Assembly: GCA_030068075.1 (NCBI GenBank)
Contig: CM057824.1
Span: 124,486,414 to 124,550,413 of the forward strand
Source of the DNA: Paguma larvata
Taxonomy: Eukaryota > Chordata > Mammalia > Carnivora > Viverridae
Reading direction: 5' to 3'
DNA length: 64,000 nucleotides
Part shown: piece by piece, positions 34,691-47,969 of the stretch
How the letters are laid out: every line of letters begins with the position of its first letter
Numbering within the stretch: the first letter of the stretch is position 1
The notes under the pieces: model-generated
Told to the model about the DNA's origin: nothing
Seen by the model: the letters and a program-made list of their open reading frames with translations, nothing else
Database searches by the model: none
Made by a program: the position numbers and the translations under genes

Positions 34691-36526
34691 AAAATATATC
34701 TGCACTGCATAGAAAAACTTCAGAATACTAGCAATAATAAAGTTATTTCATACCTAAAATATATTATATACAATTCTAGATTCAAATCTACAGAGAGATT
34801 AAGTCAGTGAATCCTCACTCCCACAAAGGAAGAAGGCCACGCTGTCACTCAGCTGGGGATGTCAGCACAACTATCAATTTAACAACTGGCTGAGGTCACA
34901 TTTCAATTTACATCAGGGCATCCAAAACATGTGTAAAGTACTGGCATCATTCAACTTCAAGCCATCACTTATCCATACTAAATTAGATGCCTACCGTGGA
35001 GACCATTTTAAGTCACAAAAGATTATTTGTTTACTTAATATCTAGTTACTATATATAATGAAGTAAATTGTTTCCTCCAATTGGCTATTAATATTACATA
35101 TCAATTTATTCAGAACGGTGGTTTCGGGTTATATGACCCTTAGAAAGTAAGCAAGATAAGGATTATCTTGAGTTTTCAAAACTTGACTGAGATTTGCAGG
35201 TTTTCCCTTATGGTATTTACTATTTCTTCACAAAAAAAACAAACAAACAAACAAACAAGACAATAAATGAACTACAGGTACCTTTCAGAAATCTCATGTA
35301 GGAGATGTAAATTTTACGAGAAAAATATCATTTGGAGTATGCTGCTTTATTTTTCATTTCTTAGACTAGCCTTTTGAGATTTCGATGACCAGTTCACATA
35401 GGAAAGATAAAAACTAAAAAAAAAAAAAAAAAGATCAAATGAAAATTTTCTGTGGCAATTCTTGAGATTATGTGTACACACATACACACACACACACACA
35501 CACAAGATTCACCCAAGGTACAGCTAACTATATGTTGGAAATAATAAAACACCTATTCTCATATTGTCATAATGGGTACAGAATTTTTTGAACAGGACCT
35601 GGTAAGTACAAAATGTTCAATCACAGCTAGACAATCATCATCATCATGAGTAAACATTGTCATCCTTATTGGAGCTTTCGTCATCAGTAACCATTTCTTC
35701 TACTTGAAACTTTTCAGCTGTTTGTAGGTATCAGCAAGAGATAAGAATCAGGTCACTCAGAGTAGCAGCAAGAAAGAGAAGAATCCTCAGGGGACTTTTG
35801 ACTGCTTCAGGTCCCAGCCACAAAAAGTCTGGAGTCTCTAAGCCTGCCTTGGTAACATCAGAAAAGTCAACATAAGCCTATTATGTGCATGGCACCTAAT
35901 TAAAGCTTACGCCCTTGAGCCATGCCCAGATTGGACACCTAAGTACATATGCAATGGCCCTTTGCACCCTCACCTATGTTTCAAGCATCACAAACCTTTC
36001 GGAGTCCTTTGGGTACACAGTACTCTTTTTGTGTCTCTATATGTCAGGTGTGTATCTACCAAGCATGTCCTTCATCATTTCTCTGTCTACTGAATTCTGT
36101 CAGGCTTACCTTTCAGCATCTTTTCTCTGATGAGTTCACTGATCCAACTGGGCACAACTAATTATGCTTTTCTCTAATCATTACCATGAGTCCTGTGCAT
36201 TTTTTAAAAGTTTATTCCTATGAAATTGCCAATATCCTACGTCTTTTTACATAAAGAATTGTCAGTCTTACGTGTTTAGTCCTAATATAATTGCACTAAT
36301 AAACTGTTTTGTAAACATTTGTTAAATGTCAGCTAAACTCTGAGTTTATCATGGACAGTGAGCATGTCTTATTCAAAACATATAGCTGTATTTTGTTGTA
36401 TTTAAGATATACATTTGTAATCTCCTCTAATAATTTTTAGCAGTAACCTGAACTTTTTATGTCTCACTTTTCTTACCTGAAAAATGAAACAAATAAAACA
36501 ATACTTAAATGACGTATACAAGTACT
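34691..36526. other. Unique non-coding stretch with small simple repeats
   Basis: Contains (CAAA)n at about 35238-35258, a 17-bp A run near 35417, and a short CA tract at about 35482-35504. No transposon or gene is recognised. Confidence 0.45.
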
Positions 36527-36757
36527 GGGGCTCCTGGGTGGCTCAGTCAATTAAGCGTCCGACTTCGGCTCAGGTCATAATCTCTTTGTTCATAAGGTCA
36601 AGCCTTGCATAAGGCTCTCTGTTGTCTGCACAGAGCCTGCTTTGGATCCTCAGTCTCCCTCTCTCTCTCTCCTCCTTTCCTACTCTCACGTCCTCTATTT
36701 CTCTCTCAAAAACAAGAGAAAAACAAAACAGAAAACATTAAAATAAAAAAAAAAAAG
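36527..36757 (+). mobile_element. CAN-SINE with extended A-rich tail
   Basis: GGGGCTCCTGGGTGGCTCAG and GCGTCCGACTTCGGCTCAGG. The tail is an unusually long mixed A-rich run (about 36708-36757). Confidence 0.9.
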
Positions 36758-37054
36758 TTATAGGATCTGGTCATGATATTGCCAAAAAGGCAAAGTAAAG
36801 ATCACACTATCAATTAACAATCTGAATAAAGATCAGTGGTAGACAAGGCTAGCTCTGGACCTGCACAATATTTTCTAGGAAGTCATTTCAAATGTTATAT
36901 GAAAGCTTAAAATATATCTCACTGACAAATTGCTGATCTTTACATTCATTAATAATAACTTATGAATAATTTTCTCCGTGGGATTATACCATCACCTCAG
37001 TGTGTAGTTTCATCAACTAATGGATTTAAAACTGGAAAATAAATGATCAGATAA
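36758..37054. other. Unique non-coding stretch
   Basis: Nothing recognised. Confidence 0.4.
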
Positions 37055-38760
37055 GAAAAAAATTACTTATAACATAGAGAATCAATTGGAAGACTTAATG
37101 GGTCAACTATCATCTAAGCAAGAAATAGTTGTAGCTTAGAATCAGGTAAAGGCTGGAGAGATTAAAACAACAGGATTTGGTGACTGAGGAATTTATGCCA
37201 TGCCTAAGTTTTTGACTTGGACAACTGAATGGATGACAGTGGCACCATTCTTCGAGAGAATGAGCACTAGAGAAGATAATTACTTGCAAGTAATTTTGCA
37301 CACCACATTTCGGCTGTTTGAGGAATAATCAACTAAAAATCCAATAACAAGCTGCATGTAAGCATTGAAAGAGCAGAAACCTATCTAAAAGTGGATACCG
37401 TGAACTATAAAGACATTAATTGGAGCCACGGGAAAAGATAAGAGCAATCTCATGTAAGCGTATATAGAACAGAATTCTTACAGACACTAACATTTAAGAA
37501 AGAAGAACCTCTCCAAGGTTTCAGTGCGATCATCAAAAATTTGGAGTACGTGATACTGTAGATTCCGATGAATGAGTGTGTATCAGTGAGAGAATCGTAC
37601 ACAGTGTGAAACTCTCCCGAGAAAGGAAATAGATAAGAAATAAACTATTCATTATCTTTACAGACAAGCAAATTATAAGTTATGTTTGACAAGGAAGTTC
37701 AGTTGTTCAGAGAGAGCTAAAGGTAGACAGTACAAATGGACCTATGAATGAAAGATGAAAAATAATGACAAGTGTCTGCCGCTCTTATACATGCTTGACT
37801 ATCAAGTGGGGGAAAGAAAGGGAGGCAGAGCTGGAGAGAGATGGTCTGAACATTTTTATTATTTGTTTGCTTTGCTTAATTGGAAAAACTTCAACATGAT
37901 TAATAAATGGTGACAGGATGGCACCAACAGAAGTTGAAATCAGAAACAATACAGAGATCACTTACTTTGTGGGAGGGAATGACATTCAGATGTGGAGAAA
38001 TTAGCCTTAAAGAGGAAGAATAACATCTATGACACAAAAATGGAGGAGAAGCTTTCAGGGGTGGGGGTAGGGGTAGGGAATGGACATGAAGTTCAGAGAG
38101 TCGTTGAGGATTATTTCTCTGTAATGTAGAAGATGTAGAAATTCAGCTCATTCAACTGGTAGCAAAGAGGGCGGTGGTAGGAAAGGAGATTTGAAGAGTT
38201 GGGAAGGTTTGAAATAGTTACCTTAGAAAACAAAAGAGTGCTATCTAAAGAAATGATAAGATTTCCAAGCAGTATCGAAGGTCAAATTTCTATTGGAGAC
38301 CAAGATTTTTTCTAGAGTGGCGAAAACCAGTCCAGTAGCAGGCCTAAAGAAGGTAAAAAAGGGATAAATTCAGCACTGAAGTTGTTCCCCACACACACGC
38401 TGGACAGAAAAAGGCAGGAAAGAATCGGAGTTATTGGCATGAGAAGGCTGGAGTAATCAACCATTGCATTTATGTTCAGTGGAAAAGAAAGGAAGAATGA
38501 AGGTTTGACAGATATGAAAACTTTTCATAACATTTAGAAGGGTGTGAGAAACATCACACAGAGAAATATTTAGATCAAAAAGGAATGACACATATGCTTA
38601 GTTCAAAAAACAAAAACACCTAAATTCTAATTTTAGCACACTCTGGATCCTGAGGGAAGAGGGAAGAAAATCATTTGTAGATAATAGATATCGTATGCTG
38701 CAGAAATAAAAATTAGGAGATGGACGTTATCATACAAAATAGAACTAGTGAGAGTGGATG
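37055..38760 (-). mobile_element. Long L2 LINE remnant
   Basis: The plus strand carries the antisense of L2 ORF2 and its C-terminal side: ACAGGATTTGGTGACTGAGG, TTTTGACTTGGACAACTGAA, GATGACAGTGGCACCATTC. The same order is found at 48200-48260. The L2 (CR1-clade) reverse transcriptase frame is destroyed by many stops and no catalytic motif can be read. Confidence 0.5.
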
Positions 38761-40349
38761 AATGAATGAGTAAGAACTGTTAAATATTATACGGCTAAAT
38801 AAGAAAGGCTAAGAATATTTTTCCTGACAAGCTTTAACAGTCAAGATATCTTGAGTTACTCCAATGATTTAAATCTGGCCTTGCTGGGGAGCAGAGAGAT
38901 ACTCAAAATAACCTATCAATGCCCTTCTCAGTCCAGGTATACTTTACAAAGGTATTTACCCTCTGCAGGTTGGCCGTCATTATGAATAAATCTGAAACTC
39001 CCATCGATCACAAAAGGAGTTTCACATATGGAAAATATGAGGCTGTGAAATGATCTTTGTAGGTACCACATGCATATTAAGATTGTAGTGTATAATATTT
39101 AAGCCTGGAATTATTTCTTAATTACCCAATTCATTTTACTTAATCATATGTAACGAGATTTGTATTTGCACTTATAGATTTTTCTTGGCCTGTGGTCTAA
39201 ACCTGCCCATTAGCACCACTTAACAGTTGTTAAATAGAATATTCACTTGTTGCTGTCTTGATACAACTGTAATCTTAATGTTAATTGCTTTCAATGTGCT
39301 GCTATAAACCCATCCAAAGAATATTCCTTAAAAACAGAATATGGACTGTTTTACATTAAACATGCAAAATCTTAGCAAGCCAGAAAAAAATGATAAAAAA
39401 ATAAAAAGTAATCAAGTTTGGACTATGTGAAAAGAACCTTTGCATTTAGTCTCTAATGACTGCACAAATATAGTTTCTTTTTGCAATCATTTGGATGACA
39501 TGCAATTTAAGAAGAGAAAACAATAGGGACAGCAATGGAAAGCATGCAACAACCTCGGAGATTTTATTACCCATAACATTACCTGTAATGGCAACACTCA
39601 TGCATTTTATAATGTTATAGCAGTCTGTATCTTAAACTTTTAAATTAATCTGGTTTACAAGGCGGAAACATAGGCTAAATAAGACAGACACATTAACATT
39701 GTGTCAAACAAGTTCACTGTAGCATTGTGAAGTTGTGTATCTAAACCTTTACTACTAACATATTGATTTTAGATCATTTAAATAACTTGATAATTGCACA
39801 TACCAATGCCCATGCTAACAATAATTGCTGAGTAATATAATTTAAAATGCTTATAAAATCCTAGCCAGGCTCAGTGTTAGCTATTAAGGCCACCTTGAAC
39901 AATATACTTTGCTTTTATTGCTACCAACTGTGCAAGGTGTTAGGTTTTATTAGTTTCCAAATGGACACATCAATATCTATTTAAAAGATATTCACTATTG
40001 CTAAGAATCTCTTTGGAAGAGATACCAGAAACAAGGAAATTGGAGACTTTATTGCTTAGAATATCTTTTGTCAATCATTTTGTTTTATTGATAGTAAATT
40101 TGACATTCATTATTTTAAAAAATATCAACAAAACAGGAAATTGTCAGTATAGATAGGACACTGTGGGATAAACTATACAGCTAGTCATCGGCCAGTTTCA
40201 AAGTCAGTAATGACACAGCTTATTACTGCTCTTATAGGAAACAGTATTTTAACAGGTAATAAAATGAAAAATATATTTCATATAAAACTAATTTTTTCTT
40301 TTGGACAAATGTTTTGTTTATCTATTTTTGCAATAATGCAGAAGTTAAG
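38761..40349. other. Repeat-free AT-rich stretch, possible conserved non-coding DNA
   Basis: About 1.5 kb without recognised transposons or simple repeats, rich in short TAAT, ACAAT and CATGC words. No open frame of note before 40210. Conservation cannot be judged from one sequence. Confidence 0.35.
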
Positions 40350-40560
40350 GCCTGAGGCTCTGTGGACAGGCAGACTTATAATTTCTGCAACTTCTTTGTG
40401 TAGCTTTAGATAAGTGATCTTTCTAAACTTAAGTTTCTCATCTGTATAGAGATACAAAATACATTTATCTGTTTGTGTTATTTCAAAGGATGAATGATAA
40501 AGCATATCTAAAACCCTTAGGACAGATCCTGGCATAGATAAATACTCAATTAATATCGGT
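40350..40560 (+). mobile_element. MIR fragment
   Basis: TAAACTTAAGTTTCTCATCT, GATGAATGATAAAGCATATC, and CAGATCCTGGCATAGATAAA reproduce the MIR 3' order. Confidence 0.65.
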
Positions 40561-40585
40561 CTTCTGTTAATAGAAAATGACTTAA

Positions 40586-40778
40586 GGGGTGCCTGGGTGG
40601 CTCAGTTAGTTAAGCGTTTACTCCTGGTTTAGGCTCAGGTCATGACCTCATAGTTGATGAGACTGAGCCGTGCATCAGGCTCTGACTAACAGAGCTATTT
40701 CTCCCTTTCTCTCTGTCCCTCCCACTCACATTTTCTGTCTCTATCAAAATAAATAAATAAACTAAATAAACTTAAAAA
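40586..40778 (+). mobile_element. CAN-SINE
   Basis: GGTGCCTGGGTGGCTCAGTT, GGCTCAGGTCATGACCTCAT, and an AAAATAAATAAATAAAC tail. The middle is shortened. Confidence 0.9.
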
Positions 40779-40799
40779 TACAACTCATAATAAGCCCTC

Positions 40800-41285
40800 T
40801 GAGAATATGACAATTATTAAAAAAAATATAAGGAACAGTCATATAGATAGCAAGAAGGATGAAAAAATCACTGGAGATATTAAGGAGACCTAGAAAAATA
40901 CTCTAGAAAACCAGTTTGAAACCTCAATGTCATGATTATCACCAGAGATAAGAACAGTAACACCAGAAGAGCTTAGAAATCGTGCAGGATATAGAGGTGA
41001 AATAATTTGGCTTTTGGGAATCCATTTTTTGCTGCTATAAGGAGACAGATATGAGAGCAAATGATGCTTTTATTATTAAAGATGGGATATACTAGAGAGT
41101 ATTTCTTTGCCAGTGGAAATGATTTGGAAGAAAGAGAGGCAAATGATACCAAAGAAAGAGGGCCAGGGGATGGTTGAGTCACTGAGGAAGTTAAGAAGAG
41201 ATGGGACTCCCTGAATAATGCCTCGGGGAGAAAAAGGTCTTCTCTTTTCATTGTAAAGGACAGAACAAAGACAAGATGGGTGCAA
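40800..41285 (-). mobile_element. L2 LINE fragment (ORF2 antisense)
   Basis: The plus strand matches the antisense L2 order. The 92-residue minus-strand frame (40973-41251) begins like a degraded CR1-clade LINE protein (serine/proline/leucine-rich) and is not an intact gene. Confidence 0.4.
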
Positions 41286-41542
41286 TACCAGGTGTGTTTT
41301 GTGTTTGGTGGTGAAACATAAAAGTAGCTGAGAGTTTTTGTTTTACCTTTTTCTAATTTTTACTTTTTATTTTTTAATGTTTTAGCCATAATCTTTTTTT
41401 TTTTCAATGAAAAATACCCAGATTTCAGATTGTTATTTTCTTTATTCAGATATTGTTGTTTACAGGGCAGTTTAAGGTTGACAGCAAAATTTAGGGGAAG
41501 GTACAGAGATTTTCTATATATCACTCACCCACATATAACTGC

Positions 41543-41566
41543 GTGTGTGTGTGTGTGTGTGTGTGT
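41543..41566 (+). repeat. (GT)12 microsatellite
   Basis: Uninterrupted GT for 24 bp. The neighbourhood 41286-41841 is otherwise unrecognised AT-rich sequence. Confidence 0.95.
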
Positions 41567-41851
41567 TATCAACATTCATCACCAAAGCAGGACATGTGTT
41601 ACAGTTGATGAACCTATATTGATGTATCATTATCACCCAAAGTCCACAGTTTACATTAGAGCTCTCTTGGTGTTGTACATTTTGTGGGTTTGGAAAAATG
41701 TATAATGACATATATCTACCATTACAGATTCACACAGAATATTCTCATGATCCTAAAGATCCTTTGAGAACTTGTACAGTCAAAAACCAAGAGTGAGAAA
41801 TGATCATCTGTTAAGAAGCAAGAACAGTAGGTGGTTGATTCAGAAGGGGAA

Positions 41852-42076
41852 GAGGGGCACCTGGGTGGCTCAGTCAGTTAAGCGGCCGACTTCAGCTCAG
41901 GTCATGATCTCATGGTCTGTGAGTTTGAGCCCCATGTTGGGCTCTGTGCTGACTGCTCATCAGAGCCTGGAGCCTGCTTCAGATTCTGTATCTCCGTCTC
42001 TCTCTGCCCTTCCCCTGCTCATGCTCTGTCTCTATGTCTCTCAAAAAAAAATAAATAAATGTTGAAAAAAAATTTA
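41852..42076 (+). mobile_element. CAN-SINE, young-looking
   Basis: GGGGCACCTGGGTGGCTCAG, CAGCTCAGGTCATGATCTC, and a CAAAAAAAAATAAATAAATG tail. Target duplication AGAAGGGGAA at 41842-41851 and 42077-42086. Confidence 0.94.
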
Positions 42077-42086
42077 AGAAGGGGAA

Positions 42087-42959
42087 CAAAATAATGGTTT
42101 GGGTGAGTGAGAAAGAAATTAGTCTATGATATTCTTAATCCTTAGCATCTCTTTTGCTCACCCCCCTTAATTCTTCTGTCCTCTAAGTGCAATATGCTTA
42201 GTGGTATCATCAAACATCTGTGTTTCTCTTGCTTGGGAAATAATATTTATCCCCTTGGAAAGTAAAATATTTTCTTACCATCATTTTTATTGAAAAAAAT
42301 GTAAAAAAACTAAGTCATCTCCATAGTTTTTCAACTGCATGTTTAATATCTTCATTTGATGTTCTCTTCGTATCTTATTGTCAGAATCATCAAGAGTGAA
42401 CATCTTTCATGAGGTTACTTTGTTGTTCTCCACACTTCACAATTTCTGTTGTAGAGACCCTCATTTCTTCAGTCTTGCCAGAGTGTCTTTGATGTTTACT
42501 TCTCCTCTTTCACATTCAGACAGGAGCCACGCCATCTACATCCTCTTCTCTATTCCTATATTCACCACTAGTGGTGCTCGGTTGTTTGTTTTCTTTCTAA
42601 TGCGTAATTGTAAAATTCTCCCCAATAATTCCTTGCCTATTTTCTCCCATCCCACCAAATCACTCTAAATTCTGCTAATAGGTTACCAACAAACATGTGG
42701 AAATATACTTACTTTCTTATGTAATCAAGCAAATGCAAATTGAAGCAATGGTAATAGATCATTTTGCTTAAGCATTAAAAGTAGCAAGTAATTTTTAAGC
42801 AAGCCATTATTGAGAGTATACCTATAATATGTAAATACACATAAATAAAATATATGTGTTTATGTTTATATTTGTGTTTAGTTATAGAAGCCTACGGGGG
42901 AATAAAACACAAAATATGGAAGAGTTGTATCAGGTTGACTGAAAAAACGGCCACTTTTT
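42087..42959. other. Non-coding stretch, nothing recognised with confidence
   Basis: A 96-residue plus frame (42378-42668) has no family signature. A CT-rich style hints at an old LINE. A T run is at 42956-42969. Confidence 0.35.
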
Positions 42960-43410
42960 TTTTTTTTTAATCATTTTCTGAGTCTATTCCCTTTGAAATA
43001 CAACTTGGCATCTCCCTTCATCAAGAGTTGGAATGAATTTCTCTATCTCTGAAATCAGGGCTGGTTTTGTAACTTGCTTGGTGTCAATGTGCCAATCCTG
43101 ACCCTAAGAGGATCGCACACTTCTGCCTTCTGTCTTTCAGTGCCTTCATCTGCACATTGACAGGCAGGAGAGACTACGTGTGGCACGCCAGCAATCAGCT
43201 AGTTCCACACCCGGAAGCAGAGTTGGCGGGCTAACTCATAGCTGGACAGAGAGGCACATAAAAGCTGGCTGTAGAGCCAGAAGAAGAGCTCAGCTGAGCC
43301 CAGTCTAAATTAACAACCCATACAACAATGAGCCAAATAAATGGCTTTTATTTTAAGCCACCAAGTATTGGGAATAACTGTTTTCACAGCAATTGTGAAC
43401 AGATATAGAG
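42960..43410 (+). mobile_element. Old LTR-like repeat (MaLR/ERVL kind)
   Basis: GGCTGGTTTTGTAACTTGCT, an AGCCAAATAAATGGCTTTT signal region, and TTTTAAGCCACCAAGTATTG at the end are the usual layout of an old mammalian LTR with a polyadenylation signal and AAGCCAC-type 3' end. Confidence 0.5.
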
Positions 43411-43594
43411 ATACACCCAAGTGATCACATTGAATATTCTGAGCAGTAGAAATATAGGTCTGTGGTTTTTAATATCACTTTTTGTTTTACTGTATTTTCT
43501 AAATTATTCCAGAAACAGCTTGTAATTTTGTAATTAGAAAACAAAAGTTATTTGCTGTTAAGATCAAATTAATCAATCTTTCTAATAAACAGGA

Positions 43595-43770
43595 AATCTG
43601 AAGTCAGGCTGACCTGATTATGAGCTGTGTGAACTTGAGCAAGGTTAACCTCAAGAATTATATTTTTCTAATTTGATTTATAAGCATTACTTCTAAACAT
43701 CTACCTCATAGGGCTGCAATGAAGATTGCAAAAATCAGCCAACAGAATACTTGAAGTAGATTGTATCTGT
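43595..43770 (+). mobile_element. MIR fragment
   Basis: GAGCTGTGTGAACTTGAGCA, GGTTAACCTCAAGAATTATA, and CTACCTCATAGGGCTGCAAT trace the MIR core in order. Confidence 0.75.
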
Positions 43771-43982
43771 AAATGTTCTCTTGGCCTTCACTAGAATTTC
43801 AGATTTATAAAGGATTTAACTGTTTCACCACCACCTGGGACAAAACCTGAATATGATAGTCATCAATTAGTTGTTTTTGTTGATCGAACAAATGAATGGA
43901 TGAACAAGGGAGAAATAATGAGGAAGATGAATTTTTAATTGATCCAATGTTATTATCTTGCCACTGTCATGGTTCTAAAGTA

Positions 43983-44178
43983 CGCATCTAGGTTGGTCAG
44001 TCAGTTAAGTGTCTGACTCCTGGTTTCTGCTCAGGTCACGACCTCATAGTTTTATGAGTTCAAGCCCCACGTCAGGTTCTGTGCTGGCAGCAAGGAGCCT
44101 GCTGGGATTCTGTCTCCCTCTCTCTCTGCCCCTCCCTCACTTGCACTGTTTCTGTCTCTCAAAATAAACTTTACACAA
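43983..44178 (+). mobile_element. CAN-SINE, diverged 5' end
   Basis: GCATCTAGGTTGGTCAGTCA in place of the usual head, then GTCTGACTCCTGGTTTCTGC and a CTCAAAATAAAC tail. Confidence 0.87.
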
Positions 44179-44189
44179 AATATAGTATG

Positions 44190-44715
44190 GTAGAACTGAT
44201 CTGATATAGGTCATAAGTAACAGAAAGTTGAGCAATGTGAAAGATGAAAGGTAACCGCAAATTCGTTGCAATCTATTACCCCCACTGACAGGTGGAGTCT
44301 GATTTCTCTTTCTTGAATTTGCACTGGCCTTGGTGACTCGATCAATAGAATGGAGTAAAAGTGATATTCTAGGACTTTCGGGCTGGGTCATCAGAAGCCT
44401 CAAAACTTCTGCCAGACCATTTCGAACACTGGAGGAGCTCTAAGCCACCATGTAAGAGGTTGGCAGGGCCTGAGACCGCTGTCCTGGAGATTCCACCTGC
44501 AGACACACTGCTGGACGGTCCCTGCTGAACCTGCCCGGCTTTCCGGAAAAAGCAAAAGCACTACATCCATGAGTGACACCTCTCGACTCTCTTGAACAGC
44601 AAACAATTGATATAATTTGAAACAGAAAACTTGCTCAACTTGAGCTCCGCCAAACTTTCTCACCCGCAAAATTATAAGATAATAAAATGGTCATGATGTT
44701 TAGCCACAGTTTCCA
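44190..44715 (+). mobile_element. Second old LTR-like repeat of the 42960 type
   Basis: GCACTGGCCTTGGTGACTCG, AATAGAATGGAGTAAAAGTG, and an ending with AATAAAATGGTCATGATGTT and TAGCCACAG. Same layout and strand as 42960-43410. Minus-strand frames across it are not genes. Confidence 0.5.
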
Positions 44716-44908
44716 GAATTTGCTATACAGCTTCAGATACCAAAAAAGAGGTGGAAAATATTCCCAGAGATAATAACTGTCTCCAACTTCATGTGGTAAT
44801 TGAAATTGTAAAATCACTTTTTGTATAAACTGCTGAGAGACTGAAATAATTTTAGGATATGTGCCCTATCTCCAAAAGGAATAGTGTACAATCCAAGCAA
44901 GTTTTTTT

Positions 44909-45046
44909 GTTTTGTTTTGTTTGTTTAAATAAGCTTCATTCCCAGCATGGAACCCAACACAGGGCTTGAACTCACGACCCTGAGATCAAGACCTGAGCTG
45001 AGGTCAAGAGTAGGATGCTTAACCCACTGAGCCACATAGGTGCCCC
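44909..45046 (-). mobile_element. Short old CAN-SINE lacking the GA tract
   Basis: AGGGCTTGAACTCACGACCC, GAGATCAAGACCTGAGCTGA, and GAGCCACATAGGTGCCCC. Only the tRNA-related part plus a T-rich left end remain, so it is an older or truncated subtype. Confidence 0.8.
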
Positions 45047-46925
45047 AAGAATATTAGTTTTGAATCTCAACTGCATGCTCCCTACATAGTTAATATAGAT
45101 TAACTATGGTTATTTGAAGGGCAGTGGTTGGTAACAGAGTAAGCAAGGTGACACGTGAGAAGTCTTATGGCACAGGATGTAGTCTATAGGCAACCATCAG
45201 CTTGCAGAGCATTTAGGAGGCTTAATGGAGGACACAGCGGTTAGTCGATATTTTTGCAGGGCCTAGAAGTTATAATCACTAAATAGGATAACGAAACCTA
45301 ATCCCGAATTGAGCCTATTCCCATGTTGTCTCAGGCTGTGACATTCCAGATCCAGAAAACTGTGGTTGAACATAATCCCTGAATTGCGCCAATAGTTTTC
45401 TTTCTGCTGTTTGAGAAAGAAATATGGAGAAAAACGCGTTTCAGGTTTTGGATCATGAATTAAAGGATGGATATGTTCAGGAAGGTTATCACAAAGCATA
45501 AAAGACAGACTGTAATGGCTAAACAAACCATTACACAAACAAATTGCTTCACAGAAAAGCCAATGTAAACTGGTTATGAGCTGCAGAGAGTTCACAAGAA
45601 ATGCCATTGCTCTTTCTTCCTTGCAAATATATTAATTCAGGGTTTAGGCTACTATGACTCAATTATCTCACCATCTAATGCTCCCAACCCTTCTTCATTT
45701 CAAACTAAGTATGCCACACATGTCCTAGTTCTCATATACCAAACTCAAAACCTCACTTTTAATCTTTCCGACTTATTAATTCTTCCTGCCAGAAATAAAA
45801 AGAGACATACAAATACGCAAAATTGAATCAAACATCTTCGTGACACAAATACACAGGGTGGAAAATGGTCTGGGAACAAAGCTACATAACGAAAGTATGG
45901 CACACAGAGATTTTTTATGGAGTCGGACATACTCCCCCTGCAGATGATATCATCCCTTTCTATCTCCTTTTCTTTTAGGACATAAAAGGTCAAACATATT
46001 ATGATTGGTGCAGGATATTTTTAATCTCTGTGTCAAAATAGCACCGAGGTTAAAAGCTAGCTCGAGAACGAGGAAATGACTATTAAAGAGGGAAAGAAAG
46101 TTTTTAACCTTTTTAAAATAGTGCAGTGGAACCGAGGTGATTATTTGAAAGAAAAGTAGTCGAAATATTTTATTTGAAATATGGGAATTATCTCAAATAT
46201 AATTAACACACACTAAGGAACACATCTTGAGGAATGTGCACTACTTATCATATTTCAGGGATGCTTGGGTTGCATTTTAAAAGCATGAAAGTTGGTAGAG
46301 AGTTATAGAGCTCTAATTTCCCATTATAGCAAAAAGTCATATTTTAGAAATTATGGAAGAATTTACTGAGTGAACTCATTTGAATTTCTTTTCATTGTTC
46401 TTAAAAGTAAATACATTCTTAGGAATATTACCATGCAATTTTAATGCAAAGCAAATGCGAAAAAAAATAATAATAAATCCTAATCTAACATTTAAAAAAC
46501 CTGAAATCAACATATTTTCTTTTCAACAAAACAACCTAAAATCCCTTTTCTTAATTTATACAGTCGTGTTAGTCTAACTGTTGCATTTCTAGCAGAAAAA
46601 CAAAGAGTCCACATACTACTACTACTACTATTCAACTACTATTTACTGCTGAAAATAATTAGTATGTTCCTTTCCTTGTTGAGCTCCTGCTGTATACACA
46701 GAAAATCTTGCTTGATGTACTTTGCATACATCATCTCGAACATCTTTATGACAAATCTACATTTAGGTTTCGGAGAAAAGGGAACTCTTAATATGGCTCC
46801 AAGTGTTTTCATAATTTGCCCAGAGCACAGGTTATTAAGTTCCTAAATAAGTCTCCAACCCCATTCTCCATTAAACATCATTTACTTATATTGTATACAA
46901 TGATCTTAAGTATTTCAACCAAATC
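45047..46925. other. Unique non-coding stretch
   Basis: Contains (CTA)n at about 46613-46630. The minus-strand frames at 45263-45607 and 45745-45993 have no recognisable domain. No transposon is assigned. Confidence 0.4.
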
Positions 46926-47478
46926 CCTTAATCCATTCAACTTTATTTATTGAATGGCCAGAATAACTAAAATTTTCTCATAGGTACCTTAGAAATCAGA
47001 CACTGGTCCTACACTCCATAATCCTACATCTCAAGAGTGAATCCATGCAACAAACAAGTATGTGTTAAATAGAAATAATTGCAGATTGTAATAATGGCTA
47101 TGAAGAAAACCAAATGTTAGACATTGAAATGAAGAAGGTGACCTATTTCAGGTAGTATTGTCAGAGCAATTCAGGGAGGTTGACATTTCAGCTGAGCCCT
47201 GAAGGAAGTGAGGTTGCTGGTCACCGTAGAACGTAGGGAAGGTGCATTCTATGAGTGGCAGGACCAAAGGCTGAAAAAGGTTGACCTGTGCCAGGAGCTG
47301 AAAGAAATTCAATGAACTAGATGTAGGAATGGGGGTGGGGGGGTTGAGAGAAGGTCTGTCAGCGGCTACAGATCTTATGATATAGGGCCTTGTAACACAG
47401 TAGGATGTTTTTCTTTTTATTGTGATAGGGAAAATCATTGAAAGCTTTGAAGCAATTGAGCTCTGTGATCTAATTTAT

Positions 47479-47710
47479 GTTTATTTTTAAGTATTTATTT
47501 TTGAGAGAGAGAGAGAGAGAGAGAGAGACTATGAGCATGTGTGTGCACAAGTGGGAGAGAGGCAGAGAGAGAGACAGGGAGACCTAGAATCTGAAGAAGG
47601 CTCCAGCTCTGTTAGCACAGAGCTCTATGCTGGGCTTGAACCCACGAACTGCAAGATCATGGCCTGAGCTGAAGTCAGACGCTTAACTGACTGCACCACC
47701 CAGGTGCACG
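47479..47710 (-). mobile_element. CAN-SINE nested in L2
   Basis: TTTTTAAGTATTTATTTTTG, a GA run, and CTGACTGCACCACCCAGGTG. The 8-bp target duplication TAATTTAT lies at 47471-47478 and 47711-47718. Confidence 0.92.
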
Positions 47711-47741
47711 TAATTTATATTCTAAGAATATTTCATTTGCT

Positions 47742-47969
47742 TGGGGATGCCTGGGTGGCACAATCGGTTAAGCATCCAATCAACTCTTGATCTCGGCTCA
47801 TGTCATGGTCTCACAGTTGGTGGGTTCCAGCCCCTGCCTGGGCTCTGTGCTGATGGTGTGGAGCCTGCTTGGGATTCTATATCTCCTTCTCTCTGTCCTC
47901 CCCCACTTGTGCTCTCTCCCTCTTCTCAAAATAAATAACTAAACTTAAAAAAATATTTTAAAGAAAAAA
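47742..47969 (+). mobile_element. CAN-SINE nested in L2
   Basis: TGGGGATGCCTGGGTGGCAC leads to an AAATAAATAACTAAAC tail. An 18-bp target duplication with one mismatch lies at 47724-47741 and 47970-47987. It begins 31 bp after the end of the opposite-strand SINE. Confidence 0.94.

Noticed and set aside
35630..35860. Minus-strand acidic frame ending VTDDESSNKDDNVYS
   Set aside because: It looked like a processed pseudogene end, but an in-frame stop lies just upstream, no parent protein is recognised and no poly-A tail or target duplication is seen.
42378..42668. 96-residue plus-strand frame
   Set aside because: No domain, no splice context, and compositional look of degraded LINE DNA.
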